Source: CAUZFZ01 sp963579025 (GTDB taxonomy: Bacteria > Planctomycetota > Planctomycetia > Planctomycetales > Planctomycetaceae). From it: DNA of 17,053 bases. The position numbers and the translations under genes are program-made. The stretch covers positions 1 to 17,053 of the forward strand of contig CAUZFZ010000198.1 in the NCBI GenBank assembly GCA_963579025.1. The letters run 5' to 3'. Numbering within the stretch: the first letter of the stretch is position 1; the number at the start of each line of letters is the position of its first letter. Shown in pieces: positions 1-7,690 of this stretch. Under the pieces are notes generated by a model, which was given only the letters and a program-made list of their open reading frames with translations, was not told the origin of the DNA and searched no databases.

Positions 1-15
1 ATTTCCGTTCAGAAA

Positions 16-180
16 TCAGGATCGCAAAGGACGCCGCTTTCTCCAAGACCACTTCAACTCACGGCAAAAGCCGAAGAACTCCAACTCACAACTCCCACGT
101 GTTGTCGCCTCAGAGAGATCACACCCTGCGAAAAGGCAGATTATCAGGCAGGTAAGTACTTTCTCAAAGTGGCTTCTCAT
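16..180 (-). CDS. Possible small lipoprotein, 54 aa
   Basis: A short reading frame just downstream of the sulfatase, beginning 8 bases inside no other gene. Starting at the ATG at 180 it encodes a basic N-terminus, a hydrophobic stretch (VLTCLIICLFAGC) and a cysteine at residue 20 preceded by F-A-G, which resembles a lipobox with an uncommon Phe at -3. The rest is short and ends in a basic run (WSWRKRRPLRS). A purine-rich GAAGGGA lies about 11 bases upstream of the ATG, a weak ribosome-binding site. If real it would be the last gene of the operon and a small anchored lipoprotein of unknown role. I recognise no family, and the alternative is chance coding in a trailing region. Confidence 0.3.
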   Translation of the reverse strand: MRSHFEKVLTCLIICLFAGCDLSEATTRGSCELEFFGFCRELKWSWRKRRPLRS

Positions 181-187
181 TGACGAT

Positions 188-1693
188 CTATCCCTTCGTG
201 CTGATTTTTCCGTAGTACGGGTAGTAGTCCCAATCCGCCGTGCCACCGATGACGCGTGGATCGCGAGTGTTCCTGAGATGATCGAAAAGCTGCTGGCGCA
301 ACGTCGCCTGCAATTCGGTCATCGCCGTTGAGCCTGCAACATTCACCATCTGGTGAGGGTCGTTCTTCAGGTCGTAGAGTTCCTCGGCCGGCCGCATTCC
401 GAATGCCAACTCAGCCAGGCACGCGACACCGTGTTCGTTTCGATGTTCCATCATGAATGTCTTCGTTGGAGAAGTGTCGATTTCGCCGAAAGGAATCGAC
501 CGCGCACAGACTGCTGGGTCCGGAGAACCTGACGGCCAGCGAGTGGGTTCGAAGTTGTGAATGTAGAGGTATTCTTTCGTCCGGATCGCGCGACACGGAT
601 ATCCCTTGCCGCCCTTTCGGCAACCATCGTGACGTTCCATGGCGATGAAGGCGGCATCGCGTTCGAATGCAAGCTTCCTACCGAACGGGTCCATGAGGCT
701 GCGTCCGGTCATTGCCGATGGCGGCTTCAGGTTCGCTGCTTCCAGAAACGTCGGAGCCAGATCGCTGAGGTTGACGAAGGATGTCACGACTCGGCCGGAC
801 TTTCGGATTCCCTGCGGCCAACGGATTGCCAAGGGTACGCGCGAACCCGCGTCGTAGAGGCTCGCCTTCGCTCGCGGAAACGGCATGCCGTGATCACTGG
901 TGATCACGACGAGCGTGTTTTTCAGCTCACCGCGTGCTTCAATTGCTGCGATGGCCCGTGCAACCATCCCGTCGAAATGCTCGACTTCCACGAGGTAATC
1001 CAGGATATCATTCCGCACAATGTCGTTGTCGGGAAAGATCGGCGGCACAACAGCCTTCGCGGGATCCTTGCCCGTCAGTTTCCCCGCTCCAGGTTGATAA
1101 CCACGGTGCGGCTCCGATGTTCCCAGCCAGAAGCAAAACGGCTGGTCCTCTGGAACCTGCTGGAGAAAGTCCTGAAAGTTCGCCACATAGTCTATAGGTC
1201 GGATACCCCTGAACGGCGGCTTCAGACTTCGTCGATTGAACGGCTCTCCGGCGGGATTGGCCTTCCGGCCGCCCGGTTCAAGTCGGCCGGGGCTCCACCC
1301 CTTGCCGGTGTAACCCACGGAGTATCCAGCCTCTGCCAACAACTCTGTGTAGGTCGCGAACTTCGCTGGCAGTGTGCTGTGAATGTTCCCGGCTTCCTCT
1401 AAACGCCAGATGTGCTGACCGATGAGAATCGCTGATCGCGAAGGCCCGCATGTCGGCGCGTCACAGAAGGCGTGAGTAAACCGCAGCCCTTCACGAGCAA
1501 CGCGATCAAACGCAGGCGTTTTCACCACCGGATCACCATTGGCCCCAGTGTGGGCGTAACTCTGATCGTCTGAAATACAGAACAGGATGTTGGGGCGAGA
1601 CTCAGCCATCAACGTGTCTGAACCGAGTATGCAGAGAGCCGCTATCGCAACGAGAGTCTGGACCACTTGGTTCGCAACTGGGTTGATCTTCAT
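188..1693 (-). CDS. Formylglycine-dependent sulfatase (exported)
   Basis: A 501-aa type I sulfatase of the alkaline-phosphatase superfamily, hydrolysing a sulfate ester or N-sulfate, probably on a polysaccharide fragment in the periplasm. Residues 1-31 form a signal peptide (hydrophobic 11-24, cleavage near LMA/ES). The first metal site is ISDDQ (Asp42-Asp43). The active-site motif is C-G-P-S-R with Cys82 as the residue converted to formylglycine. Lys131 in YTGKGW and the second metal site SDHGM (Asp267-His268) are in the expected places, so the enzyme looks intact. Length is normal for the family. The ATG overlaps the stop of the ThuA gene by 4 bases, so translation is likely coupled. The local sequence after the Cys motif vaguely resembles planctomycete heparan N-sulfatase-like enzymes, but the substrate cannot be assigned from this. 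Confidence 0.93.
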   Translation of the reverse strand: MKINPVANQVVQTLVAIAALCILGSDTLMAESRPNILFCISDDQSYAHTGANGDPVVKTPAFDRVAREGLRFTHAFCDAPTCGPSRSAILIGQHIWRLEEAGNIHSTLPAKFATYTELLAEAGYSVGYTGKGWSPGRLEPGGRKANPAGEPFNRRSLKPPFRGIRPIDYVANFQDFLQQVPEDQPFCFWLGTSEPHRGYQPGAGKLTGKDPAKAVVPPIFPDNDIVRNDILDYLVEVEHFDGMVARAIAAIEARGELKNTLVVITSDHGMPFPRAKASLYDAGSRVPLAIRWPQGIRKSGRVVTSFVNLSDLAPTFLEAANLKPPSAMTGRSLMDPFGRKLAFERDAAFIAMERHDGCRKGGKGYPCRAIRTKEYLYIHNFEPTRWPSGSPDPAVCARSIPFGEIDTSPTKTFMMEHRNEHGVACLAELAFGMRPAEELYDLKNDPHQMVNVAGSTAMTELQATLRQQLFDHLRNTRDPRVIGGTADWDYYPYYGKISTKG

Positions 1694-2610
1694 TTTGCGG
1701 CCTCGGCTGTGGCCTTCTTCTTTTTGCGGGGTTTCTTGTCGTCGACGTTTTCTTTGAGCCGCGAATCGCTCACGGCCGGCGACGGACAGCCGTCTTTGGG
1801 GACTTCGACGTTTGCGGTCCAGAGAATCGCGTTCAGGACGACCTTGCGGAAACTCTCGTTCTGCCAGCTCTTGTGGTTGTGGGCTCCGGTGAAGCCGAAG
1901 CCGCGTCCGCCGGTGGGACGTTCATAGGCCCAGGCAACGTGTTGCTTCTCGCCGTTGGCTACCGCTTTGCGAACGGCCGGGTTTCCGCTACGTGCTCCGT
2001 CGGGGCGGCGAAGAGTTTCCGGCGGCGGCAGGTCCGAGAGGATTGGCGTCACGCCCTTCATGTCGTTGACGAATCGCATGTGGTAATACCATTCGTCGTT
2101 CACGCTGAATTCACGCACTCCGTTGGTAATCGGGTGCACGGGCAGGTTTGTAAAACGCGGAGCCCAGTGCGGATTGACTGACCAGTCGAGGTCGCAGAAA
2201 CCGCCCATCCACTCCAGAAACTTTTCGCCCGGCTTTCCTTTTTCGGCCTCCGTCGCCCAGTGAATCATCACGACGCCGGTGCCCTTCTTCATCAGAGTAT
2301 CGAACTCGTCGAGATGCGGGTTGAGCACATGGCCGCGATGTCCCGTGCAGAAAATCACGACTGTCGCAGCATTTTCCAGAATCGATTTGTCTTTGGGATA
2401 TCCGTAGTACGGAACAACGACAGCTTCCACATCCAGGCCGGATTCGTTCAAAGCGTCGGCCAGGATTGTGTTGCCCGCACGATGCTCATGCGCCATCGGC
2501 CCGTGACTGGGCTTGCCGGAGATGAATACGAGTTTTGCCTTCTCATCAGCACGAACTGAGCCGAGAAGCGAACCAACAAGCAGAAACGCATAGCAGAGTT
2601 TCGAATTCAT
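1690..2610 (-). CDS. ThuA-like domain protein (exported)
   Basis: A 306-aa protein with a signal peptide (about residues 1-21, ending SVRA/DE) followed by a ThuA-like fold. ThuA is a class I glutamine-amidotransferase-like domain linked in rhizobia to trehalose use and 3-keto sugar metabolism. Family signatures include KLVFISGKPSHG near the start, FCTGHRGH, VMIHWATE and the C-terminal GRGFGFTGAHNH followed by ILWTA. The last ~30 residues are a lysine/alanine-rich low-complexity tail (DKKPRKKKKATAEAAK) that is not part of the fold. The gene sits 3 bases after the dehydrogenase gene and overlaps the sulfatase by 4 bases. In planctomycetes ThuA genes commonly accompany Gfo/Idh/MocA and PVC-dehydrogenase genes, which fits a role in handling an oxidised sugar. 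The exact reaction is unknown. Confidence 0.9.
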   Translation of the reverse strand: MNSKLCYAFLLVGSLLGSVRADEKAKLVFISGKPSHGPMAHEHRAGNTILADALNESGLDVEAVVVPYYGYPKDKSILENAATVVIFCTGHRGHVLNPHLDEFDTLMKKGTGVVMIHWATEAEKGKPGEKFLEWMGGFCDLDWSVNPHWAPRFTNLPVHPITNGVREFSVNDEWYYHMRFVNDMKGVTPILSDLPPPETLRRPDGARSGNPAVRKAVANGEKQHVAWAYERPTGGRGFGFTGAHNHKSWQNESFRKVVLNAILWTANVEVPKDGCPSPAVSDSRLKENVDDKKPRKKKKATAEAAK

Positions 2611-2613
2611 GAT

Positions 2614-5010
2614 TTACTCACTGATGATTGAGACTTTGTTCCAGTAGGCCCATTCATTGGCCCAATTGTTGGCACGGTTTTCAATGTCCAGATTGATGCG
2701 ACGGCCGCCGAATCCGGTCAGGTCAACTGAAACATCCAGCCACTCGTCCTTGCCCACCGTCTTTGAACCGACAATCTGATCTGCGATTACCTTTCCGTCG
2801 GCCAGAACTCGCAGTTGCCAGTCTCCGTGTGGGTGATGACTGACTCGCATCCTGAGCGTTGTCTTCTTTCCTTTCGGAATGTCGACAAACCGAGTTTGCA
2901 GAATACACGGTGTCTTCCGGTCCTTCGGATGCGTCTGCACGGCAACCTGATTACGGAAGGCACGATGGTGGACCACTCCGCGTTCACCCGAGTTCTGGAC
3001 TCGGAAGCCGGTCGCCACCGTCTGGATTAGCCGGTCCCAGGTCGCCTGGTTCTGCACTGCTGAGAACTTGATGACGGGGGCGTTGCCCGTGGTCAGTCGC
3101 CGGGCCACCGACTCCTGCAGGAACGGAATCTTTCCACCAACGGCCAGCTTCAGAGCTTCACGAGGATGGTCGGGCACCATCGGTTCCAGCGCAAACCAGT
3201 ACATCCGAGGCAGGTTATTGTCGTCTATGTCCTCGGCATGCGAAGCGAGTCCCGTCAGGATTGGCCAGCGATCCTCGAACGGCAATCGTTGTACGGCTGA
3301 CGAAAGATAAAGCCGCACGATCTGCGATTTATCAGTCGTCGCCATCGTCGCGAACTTCTCGATAACCGATTTACCAACCGTCGATGTTTCGACTTTGCTC
3401 GCATTCTGAAAAGCGTTGGCTGAGCTATTGTCGCAGAGGAATTGAATCGCCCAGCTTCGGACGTGTTCGTCTTCATGGTCAAGCAGCGCTTGCAGTCGCT
3501 CGGCGTTCAGGCCGCCGGTGACCTGCAACGCCCATAACGCACGAAGCCGCTTCGGAGAAGTTGCAGTCGTAATCAACAGGTCGTTCAATTGTGAGTGAAC
3601 AGCCGAGGCATTGAGCTTGCCACTCGCCGCACGAGACTGCAGCAGTGTTCGGGCCTGTCGCACGTACCAGTCGTTCGAATGAGTCTGCAGGTCGACCAGT
3701 TGAGAATCAGACTTGGCTCTCAGATTCGGCCGAGCGACAGCTTTTGCTCCTTTGGGCATGATTCGGTAGACGCGGCCGCTGTTCGGAAACTTCACCGCGT
3801 TGCCGCACACATCCTGATCGTGCCAGTCGAGAATATAGACGCCGCCTTCGGGGCCTATCTCGACGCTGAACCCGACCCAGGCCAGATCGTTGGTCGGCAT
3901 GAAGTCGTCGCCGTGCTTTCCAATGAAGCTGGAACCGTTCGGTTCCATGATGTCTGTCAGCACGGCGTGTTCATGAATGTTGCACATGAACAGCCGATTG
4001 CGGTACTGCTTCGGAAACGCGTCCGCCAGATAGAATCGTGCGCCACCGTGAGCCGACAAGTGAGTGTGGTCGCGGATCGTCTTGATGTCGTCGTAGATGT
4101 ACGGGTTGACGTGCTGCTTGCTTTGTTTGTGATAGACGCCGCCCTGCACGACATGAAACAGATGAGGAATCACGCAGCAGGTGGCGAAGCCCTGACCGTG
4201 GTCGTCGAAATCGAATCCCCATGGATTCGATAAACCCCGTGCAAAAATTTCGAACGTCTTTCGAGTTGGATGATACCGCCAAATTCCGCCGTCGATGAAC
4301 TGTCGCTTTACGTCTTCCTCACCTGGTTTGCCGACGTTGGAATGGGTGAAGACCCCATGACAACCGTAGAGCCATCCGTCCGGGCCCCAGATGAAACTAT
4401 TCAGCGTCTCATGGCGATCATTGATCCCCCAGCCGTTTAGCAGAACCTCGGGTGGCCCGTCAGGATTGTCATCGCCGTCAGCGTCCGGAATAAACGTGAG
4501 GTTGGGAGGAGAGCCCACAAAGACCCCGCCGAAGCCGCAGGCCAGCCCAGAACTGAAGGTCAGCTTGTCGGTAAACGTTTTCTTCTTATTGAAAACGCCA
4601 TCGCCATCCGTGTCTTCAAGAATCTGAATCCGACTGACTGGATCGTCGGTGTGCTTGCGACGCGTCTGATAGTTGAAGTTTTCGGCAACCCACATCCGGC
4701 CTCGGTCGTCGAAACAGAACGCGATCGGTTCTGCGATGTCTGGCTCGGAGGCGAATACCGAAACCTCGAAGCCGTCCGGAATCGACATCTTCGCAACAGC
4801 TTCCGCAGGTTTAAGGAACGGTGCGTCGCTATCTCTGTGCTGCTTCTTCGGAAGCTGATTGCGGGCTTCTTGAGCCGTCGCCATGGGAGCGGCTAACAAC
4901 ACAATGATCGCATATGACGTAGCGAAACTCGCCAGGAGTTTCGGCCACGCGTAATTCCGAATGTCGTGGCGACTTTCACTACACGCAAAGTGAAACTGTG
5001 TTCTATTCAT
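2614..5010 (-). CDS. PVC-type membrane-bound dehydrogenase with HEAT-like region and C-terminal beta domain
   Basis: A 798-aa exported protein. After a charged N-terminus, residues 25-46 are hydrophobic with a signal-cleavage-like AMATA/QE. Residues about 75-420 match the Pirellula/Verrucomicrobium putative dehydrogenase domain (TIGR02604 type): SIPDGFEVSVFA, DDRGRMWVAENFNY, two calcium-type loops (DTDGDG at 133-138, DADGDDNPDG at 176-185), WGPDGWLYGCHG and GRVYRIMPKG. This fold resembles PQQ/glucose-dehydrogenase beta-propellers. Residues about 430-640 look like alpha-helical HEAT-type repeats. The last ~110 residues (RFVDIPKGKKTTLRMRVSHH onward) read as a beta-sandwich, possibly carbohydrate-binding. 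The usual C-terminal heme domain is absent here and is supplied by the gene upstream, whose stop overlaps this ATG by 4 bases. Substrate unknown; the neighbours suggest a sugar or uronic acid. Confidence 0.88.
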   Translation of the reverse strand: MNRTQFHFACSESRHDIRNYAWPKLLASFATSYAIIVLLAAPMATAQEARNQLPKKQHRDSDAPFLKPAEAVAKMSIPDGFEVSVFASEPDIAEPIAFCFDDRGRMWVAENFNYQTRRKHTDDPVSRIQILEDTDGDGVFNKKKTFTDKLTFSSGLACGFGGVFVGSPPNLTFIPDADGDDNPDGPPEVLLNGWGINDRHETLNSFIWGPDGWLYGCHGVFTHSNVGKPGEEDVKRQFIDGGIWRYHPTRKTFEIFARGLSNPWGFDFDDHGQGFATCCVIPHLFHVVQGGVYHKQSKQHVNPYIYDDIKTIRDHTHLSAHGGARFYLADAFPKQYRNRLFMCNIHEHAVLTDIMEPNGSSFIGKHGDDFMPTNDLAWVGFSVEIGPEGGVYILDWHDQDVCGNAVKFPNSGRVYRIMPKGAKAVARPNLRAKSDSQLVDLQTHSNDWYVRQARTLLQSRAASGKLNASAVHSQLNDLLITTATSPKRLRALWALQVTGGLNAERLQALLDHEDEHVRSWAIQFLCDNSSANAFQNASKVETSTVGKSVIEKFATMATTDKSQIVRLYLSSAVQRLPFEDRWPILTGLASHAEDIDDNNLPRMYWFALEPMVPDHPREALKLAVGGKIPFLQESVARRLTTGNAPVIKFSAVQNQATWDRLIQTVATGFRVQNSGERGVVHHRAFRNQVAVQTHPKDRKTPCILQTRFVDIPKGKKTTLRMRVSHHPHGDWQLRVLADGKVIADQIVGSKTVGKDEWLDVSVDLTGFGGRRINLDIENRANNWANEWAYWNKVSIISE

Positions 5011-6233
5011 TTCGGCAACTCCACCTGCTCGGTTGTTCTCAAATACTTGATGAGGTCGATCACATTCTGCCGGTTCATTTTGTCGAGCTGTCCGTCCGGC
5101 ATCATGGACTTCTTCGAAACGACCCGTTCGTCAATGTCGGCTTTGGCAATGACCAGTCGCGGTTGCTCGACGGTTTTCAGGACGACCCGTGTTCCGTCTT
5201 CTTCGGCGATGACCCCGTTCACGACCCGACCGTTAACAGTGACGATCGTGATCATCCGGTACGCAGCCGGGACGTCGTAGCTCGGATCCACGCTGTTCAA
5301 GAGGACGTAGTCCAGGTTGGCTCGATTCGAACCCGTCAGGTCCGGACCAATCTTTCCACCTTCGCCGTACAGAAGATGACACGCCGCGCAGGTCTTCTTG
5401 AAGACAGCTCGACCACGCGACACGTTGGCGCTCACCAGAGCCGACGAAGTGATTCGGGACTTCCACGTGGCGATCTGCTTTTCGCGATCGGCACCAAGTT
5501 TGGGCGGTTTGCCGAACACGGCGACAAACCGGTCGCCGAGCAGTACAGCCAGCGATCGTGCCACGTGCGTCGGGATGTCGTCGCGCGAGACCTCGCGTTT
5601 GCGAACGGCGGCCAGCAGAGCTTCTGCGTAGGGCTTGCGTGTCGCCAGAGTTTCGACCACCGCACGGCGCAGTTGGGGAGTCATCGCCGGATAACGCTTC
5701 AGCAGAATCGACGGTGCGGCCGCATTCTGGACAGTCGCGTAGCCGCGTATCGCAGCGAGTTTCAGGTCCGGCTCGTCCAGCAGGCTCTCCAGCAACGCAG
5801 ACGCTTCCCGATTCTGTTGAGACAGCAGGAGCCGCAAGAGTTTCTGCCGCTGCTGCGGCACGGCGTCGGGATTTCTCACAATGGCCAGAGCCCGCTGTAC
5901 GGCGGCTTCGTCGCCGAAGATCTGAGAGAGCTGGTTCGACAGTTCCCGCACGCGTTCGTCGTCGTGAGCGTCAAGTTTCGCCGCAATCACGCTCCAACCA
6001 GCGGGAGCATTCACGTCGCGCCGTCCTTCAAGTCCTTTCAGCATCCCGCTCATTAAAGCTCGGAGAACGCCCGGCTCCTGAACGTCGCCGAGCGTCTCGA
6101 CGAGCAGGTTGAGCGATTCCGTTTCGTCAACCGCATCTGCTGACCGTGTGGCAAACGCACCAGGCAGTAGGGCACACGCGAAGCAGAGAACAAATCCGCA
6201 ACGGCGTGGTATTCGAATTGATTTCATTCGCAT
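5007..6233 (-). CDS. HEAT-like repeat protein with c-type cytochrome domain (PVC heme-binding type)
   Basis: A 408-aa exported c-type cytochrome. The signal peptide covers about residues 1-32. Residues about 40-260 are helical and Leu/Ala-rich with HEAT-like periodicity. The heme domain begins near SRGRAVFKKTCAACH, with the heme-attachment motif CAACH at 282-286, and continues with KIGPDLTGSNR, a beta-rich segment typical of the Pirellula/Verrucomicrobium heme-binding domain (TIGR02603 type), and a likely axial Met in SMMPDGQL (377-378). It is the probable electron acceptor for the dehydrogenase encoded immediately downstream; the two genes overlap by ATGA, and in many planctomycetes the two halves are one polypeptide. 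AGGGAAAG upstream of the ATG at 6233 supports this start. Confidence 0.9.
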   Translation of the reverse strand: MRMKSIRIPRRCGFVLCFACALLPGAFATRSADAVDETESLNLLVETLGDVQEPGVLRALMSGMLKGLEGRRDVNAPAGWSVIAAKLDAHDDERVRELSNQLSQIFGDEAAVQRALAIVRNPDAVPQQRQKLLRLLLSQQNREASALLESLLDEPDLKLAAIRGYATVQNAAAPSILLKRYPAMTPQLRRAVVETLATRKPYAEALLAAVRKREVSRDDIPTHVARSLAVLLGDRFVAVFGKPPKLGADREKQIATWKSRITSSALVSANVSRGRAVFKKTCAACHLLYGEGGKIGPDLTGSNRANLDYVLLNSVDPSYDVPAAYRMITIVTVNGRVVNGVIAEEDGTRVVLKTVEQPRLVIAKADIDERVVSKKSMMPDGQLDKMNRQNVIDLIKYLRTTEQVELPK

Positions 6234-6253
6234 GATACTTTCCCTGAAAGTTC

Positions 6254-6273
6254 GTCCTGCAGAATTGCGGGAC
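6254..6273 (-). other. Small hairpin between the first and second operon genes
   Basis: An 8-bp stem (one G-T pair) with a 4-base loop lies 5 bases after the oxidoreductase stop and about 20 bases before the cytochrome start. There is no U-tract, so it is not a convincing terminator. It could adjust mRNA stability or expression ratio between the first gene and the rest of the operon. Confidence 0.25.
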
Positions 6274-6278
6274 GCCGG

Positions 6279-7451
6279 CTACTTTAGTGTAAATTCCGGC
6301 AGTCCGACGATCGCTCCACCTTTCGTCGCCGATTCGTGAGCGCAGATTCCGACGCACGTCCAGTTCGCGCTGGTGACGGCATTTGGTGCGGGATCGCGAT
6401 CTTCGAGCAACGCGTTGATGAATTCGTTAACGAGATGTGGATGCGACCCACCGTGACCGCCACCCTGCAGAAATGACAGATGCTCGGCGTCGTGAATTTC
6501 CTGAGGCAGCGTGAATTTCTGAATTTCCTCGGGCAACAAGTGAGCGTAGTCCGGAACCTCGATCAGTTCAGGAATCTCGGGCTCTGGTTTCTTCGCCGTG
6601 TGCATGACGTGAGGCGAGTTTTCAACGAGTGTCCATTCGAAGCTCTTCTTCGTGCCATACACATCGAAGCTCTCGCGGTACCGTCGTGCGACGTCATACA
6701 GACATCGCCACACATGCGCCGTCAGGTCGCTGTCCTTGATCTTTACGTGGCACGACTCAACAGCAAATTGATTGTCGGACTTCCGGGCGATGTCCTCGCG
6801 AACAGTTCCCGACCCAAAGCAACTGACATACTCGGCCAGACCATTCACTAACCCGAGGCACGGGCTGACGACATGCGTCGCGTAGTGCATTGGGATCATC
6901 TCTTCCCAGTAGCTCGGCCAGCCGTCCATATCCTGCGGATGCGATGCCGCGAGGTGTTGAATCTTTCCGAGTTCGCCCTTGTCGTACATCTCTTTGATGA
7001 AGAGAAACTCGCGGCTGTAAACGACGGTCTCAGCCATCATGTACTTCAGCCCGGTCTCTTTGACCTTCTCGACAATCTGTTGACACTCCTCGATCGTCGT
7101 CGCCATTGGCACCGTGCACATCACGTTCTTGCCGGCATCGAGTGCCTTCAGTGACATCCACGCATGATCGGGAATCGGGCTGTTGATGTGGACAAAGTCG
7201 ATCTCGGGATCGGCGAGCACGTCGTCGTAACTTGTCAATCGCTTTCCGATCCCGAATTGATCGCCGGCCTTGTGAAGTTCGGCTTCGTTCCTGCGACAGA
7301 TCGCCGAGACACTGGCATTCGGATGAGCCTGATAAATCGGAATGAACTCAGCGCCGAAGCCAAGTCCAATCATTGCCCCACTAACTGTTCCGCTCACAGG
7401 TCTCCCCCTCTCTGGTGAGTTCATTTCGCTCAGATAATTCGACACAACCAT
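6279..7451 (-). CDS. Gfo/Idh/MocA family oxidoreductase
   Basis: A 390-aa cytoplasmic NAD(P)-dependent sugar dehydrogenase-like protein. The nucleotide-binding Rossmann motif is GLGFGA (29-34) after a short N-terminal extension. The usual family motif Glu-Lys-Pro is replaced by CTVPMA (112-117), so the lysine that normally contacts cofactor and substrate is absent. The C-terminal domain has YWEEMIPMHYATH (His189 and His193), the likely substrate-side histidines, and a GGGHGGSHPHL motif common in a planctomycete subgroup. There is no signal peptide. The ATG at 7451 has GGAG 8 bases upstream, a better site than the internal Met10. It is the first gene of the operon and faces the divergent regulator. 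It probably oxidises or reduces a sugar, possibly a 3-keto derivative; substrate unknown. Confidence 0.92.
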   Translation of the reverse strand: MVVSNYLSEMNSPERGRPVSGTVSGAMIGLGFGAEFIPIYQAHPNASVSAICRRNEAELHKAGDQFGIGKRLTSYDDVLADPEIDFVHINSPIPDHAWMSLKALDAGKNVMCTVPMATTIEECQQIVEKVKETGLKYMMAETVVYSREFLFIKEMYDKGELGKIQHLAASHPQDMDGWPSYWEEMIPMHYATHVVSPCLGLVNGLAEYVSCFGSGTVREDIARKSDNQFAVESCHVKIKDSDLTAHVWRCLYDVARRYRESFDVYGTKKSFEWTLVENSPHVMHTAKKPEPEIPELIEVPDYAHLLPEEIQKFTLPQEIHDAEHLSFLQGGGHGGSHPHLVNEFINALLEDRDPAPNAVTSANWTCVGICAHESATKGGAIVGLPEFTLK

Positions 7452-7690
7452 GCGTTTGTCTCCGGCTTAATCGACCACACGTCCCGGCCCGAACCGGAGA
7501 TCACTCAAGGGTGAAATTATTCCGATGTGAGATCGAGTTACCATGAGCTTCTGCGCAGAATACTTGAGATAATTCACCGCCGGGCCGGAGCGTCGCTGAG
7601 TGGCCTTCTCACCTGTAGACTGCGATTGCCGAGGAGATCACGACAGGAACACCGTCTGCCGGACGAACAGCACAGGAAGTATTTAACGCC
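7452..7690. promoter_or_regulatory. Divergent promoter/operator region between the catabolic operon and its regulator
   Basis: This 239-base gap separates the operon's first gene (minus) from the XylR-like regulator (plus), so it must hold promoters for both. An imperfect inverted repeat is visible: GGTGAAATTAT at 7510-7520 and ATAATTCACC at 7569-7578, identical apart from one extra A, about 48 bases apart. I cannot assign -35/-10 boxes with confidence. The arrangement, regulator next to and divergent from its target operon, is standard for AraC/XylR-type control. Confidence 0.5.

Noticed and set aside
557..1402. Long plus-strand open frame (281 codons) opposite the sulfatase
   Set aside because: It is antisense to a complete sulfatase with all catalytic motifs; its translation is Arg/Cys-rich without any family signature.
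3595..4233. Plus-strand open frame opposite the dehydrogenase
   Set aside because: Antisense shadow of conserved dehydrogenase motifs; no ribosome-binding site or recognisable domain.
4998..6056. Long plus-strand open frame (352 codons) opposite the cytochrome gene
   Set aside because: Shadow of a high-GC gene; the minus strand holds the signal peptide and CAACH heme motif, while this frame has none.
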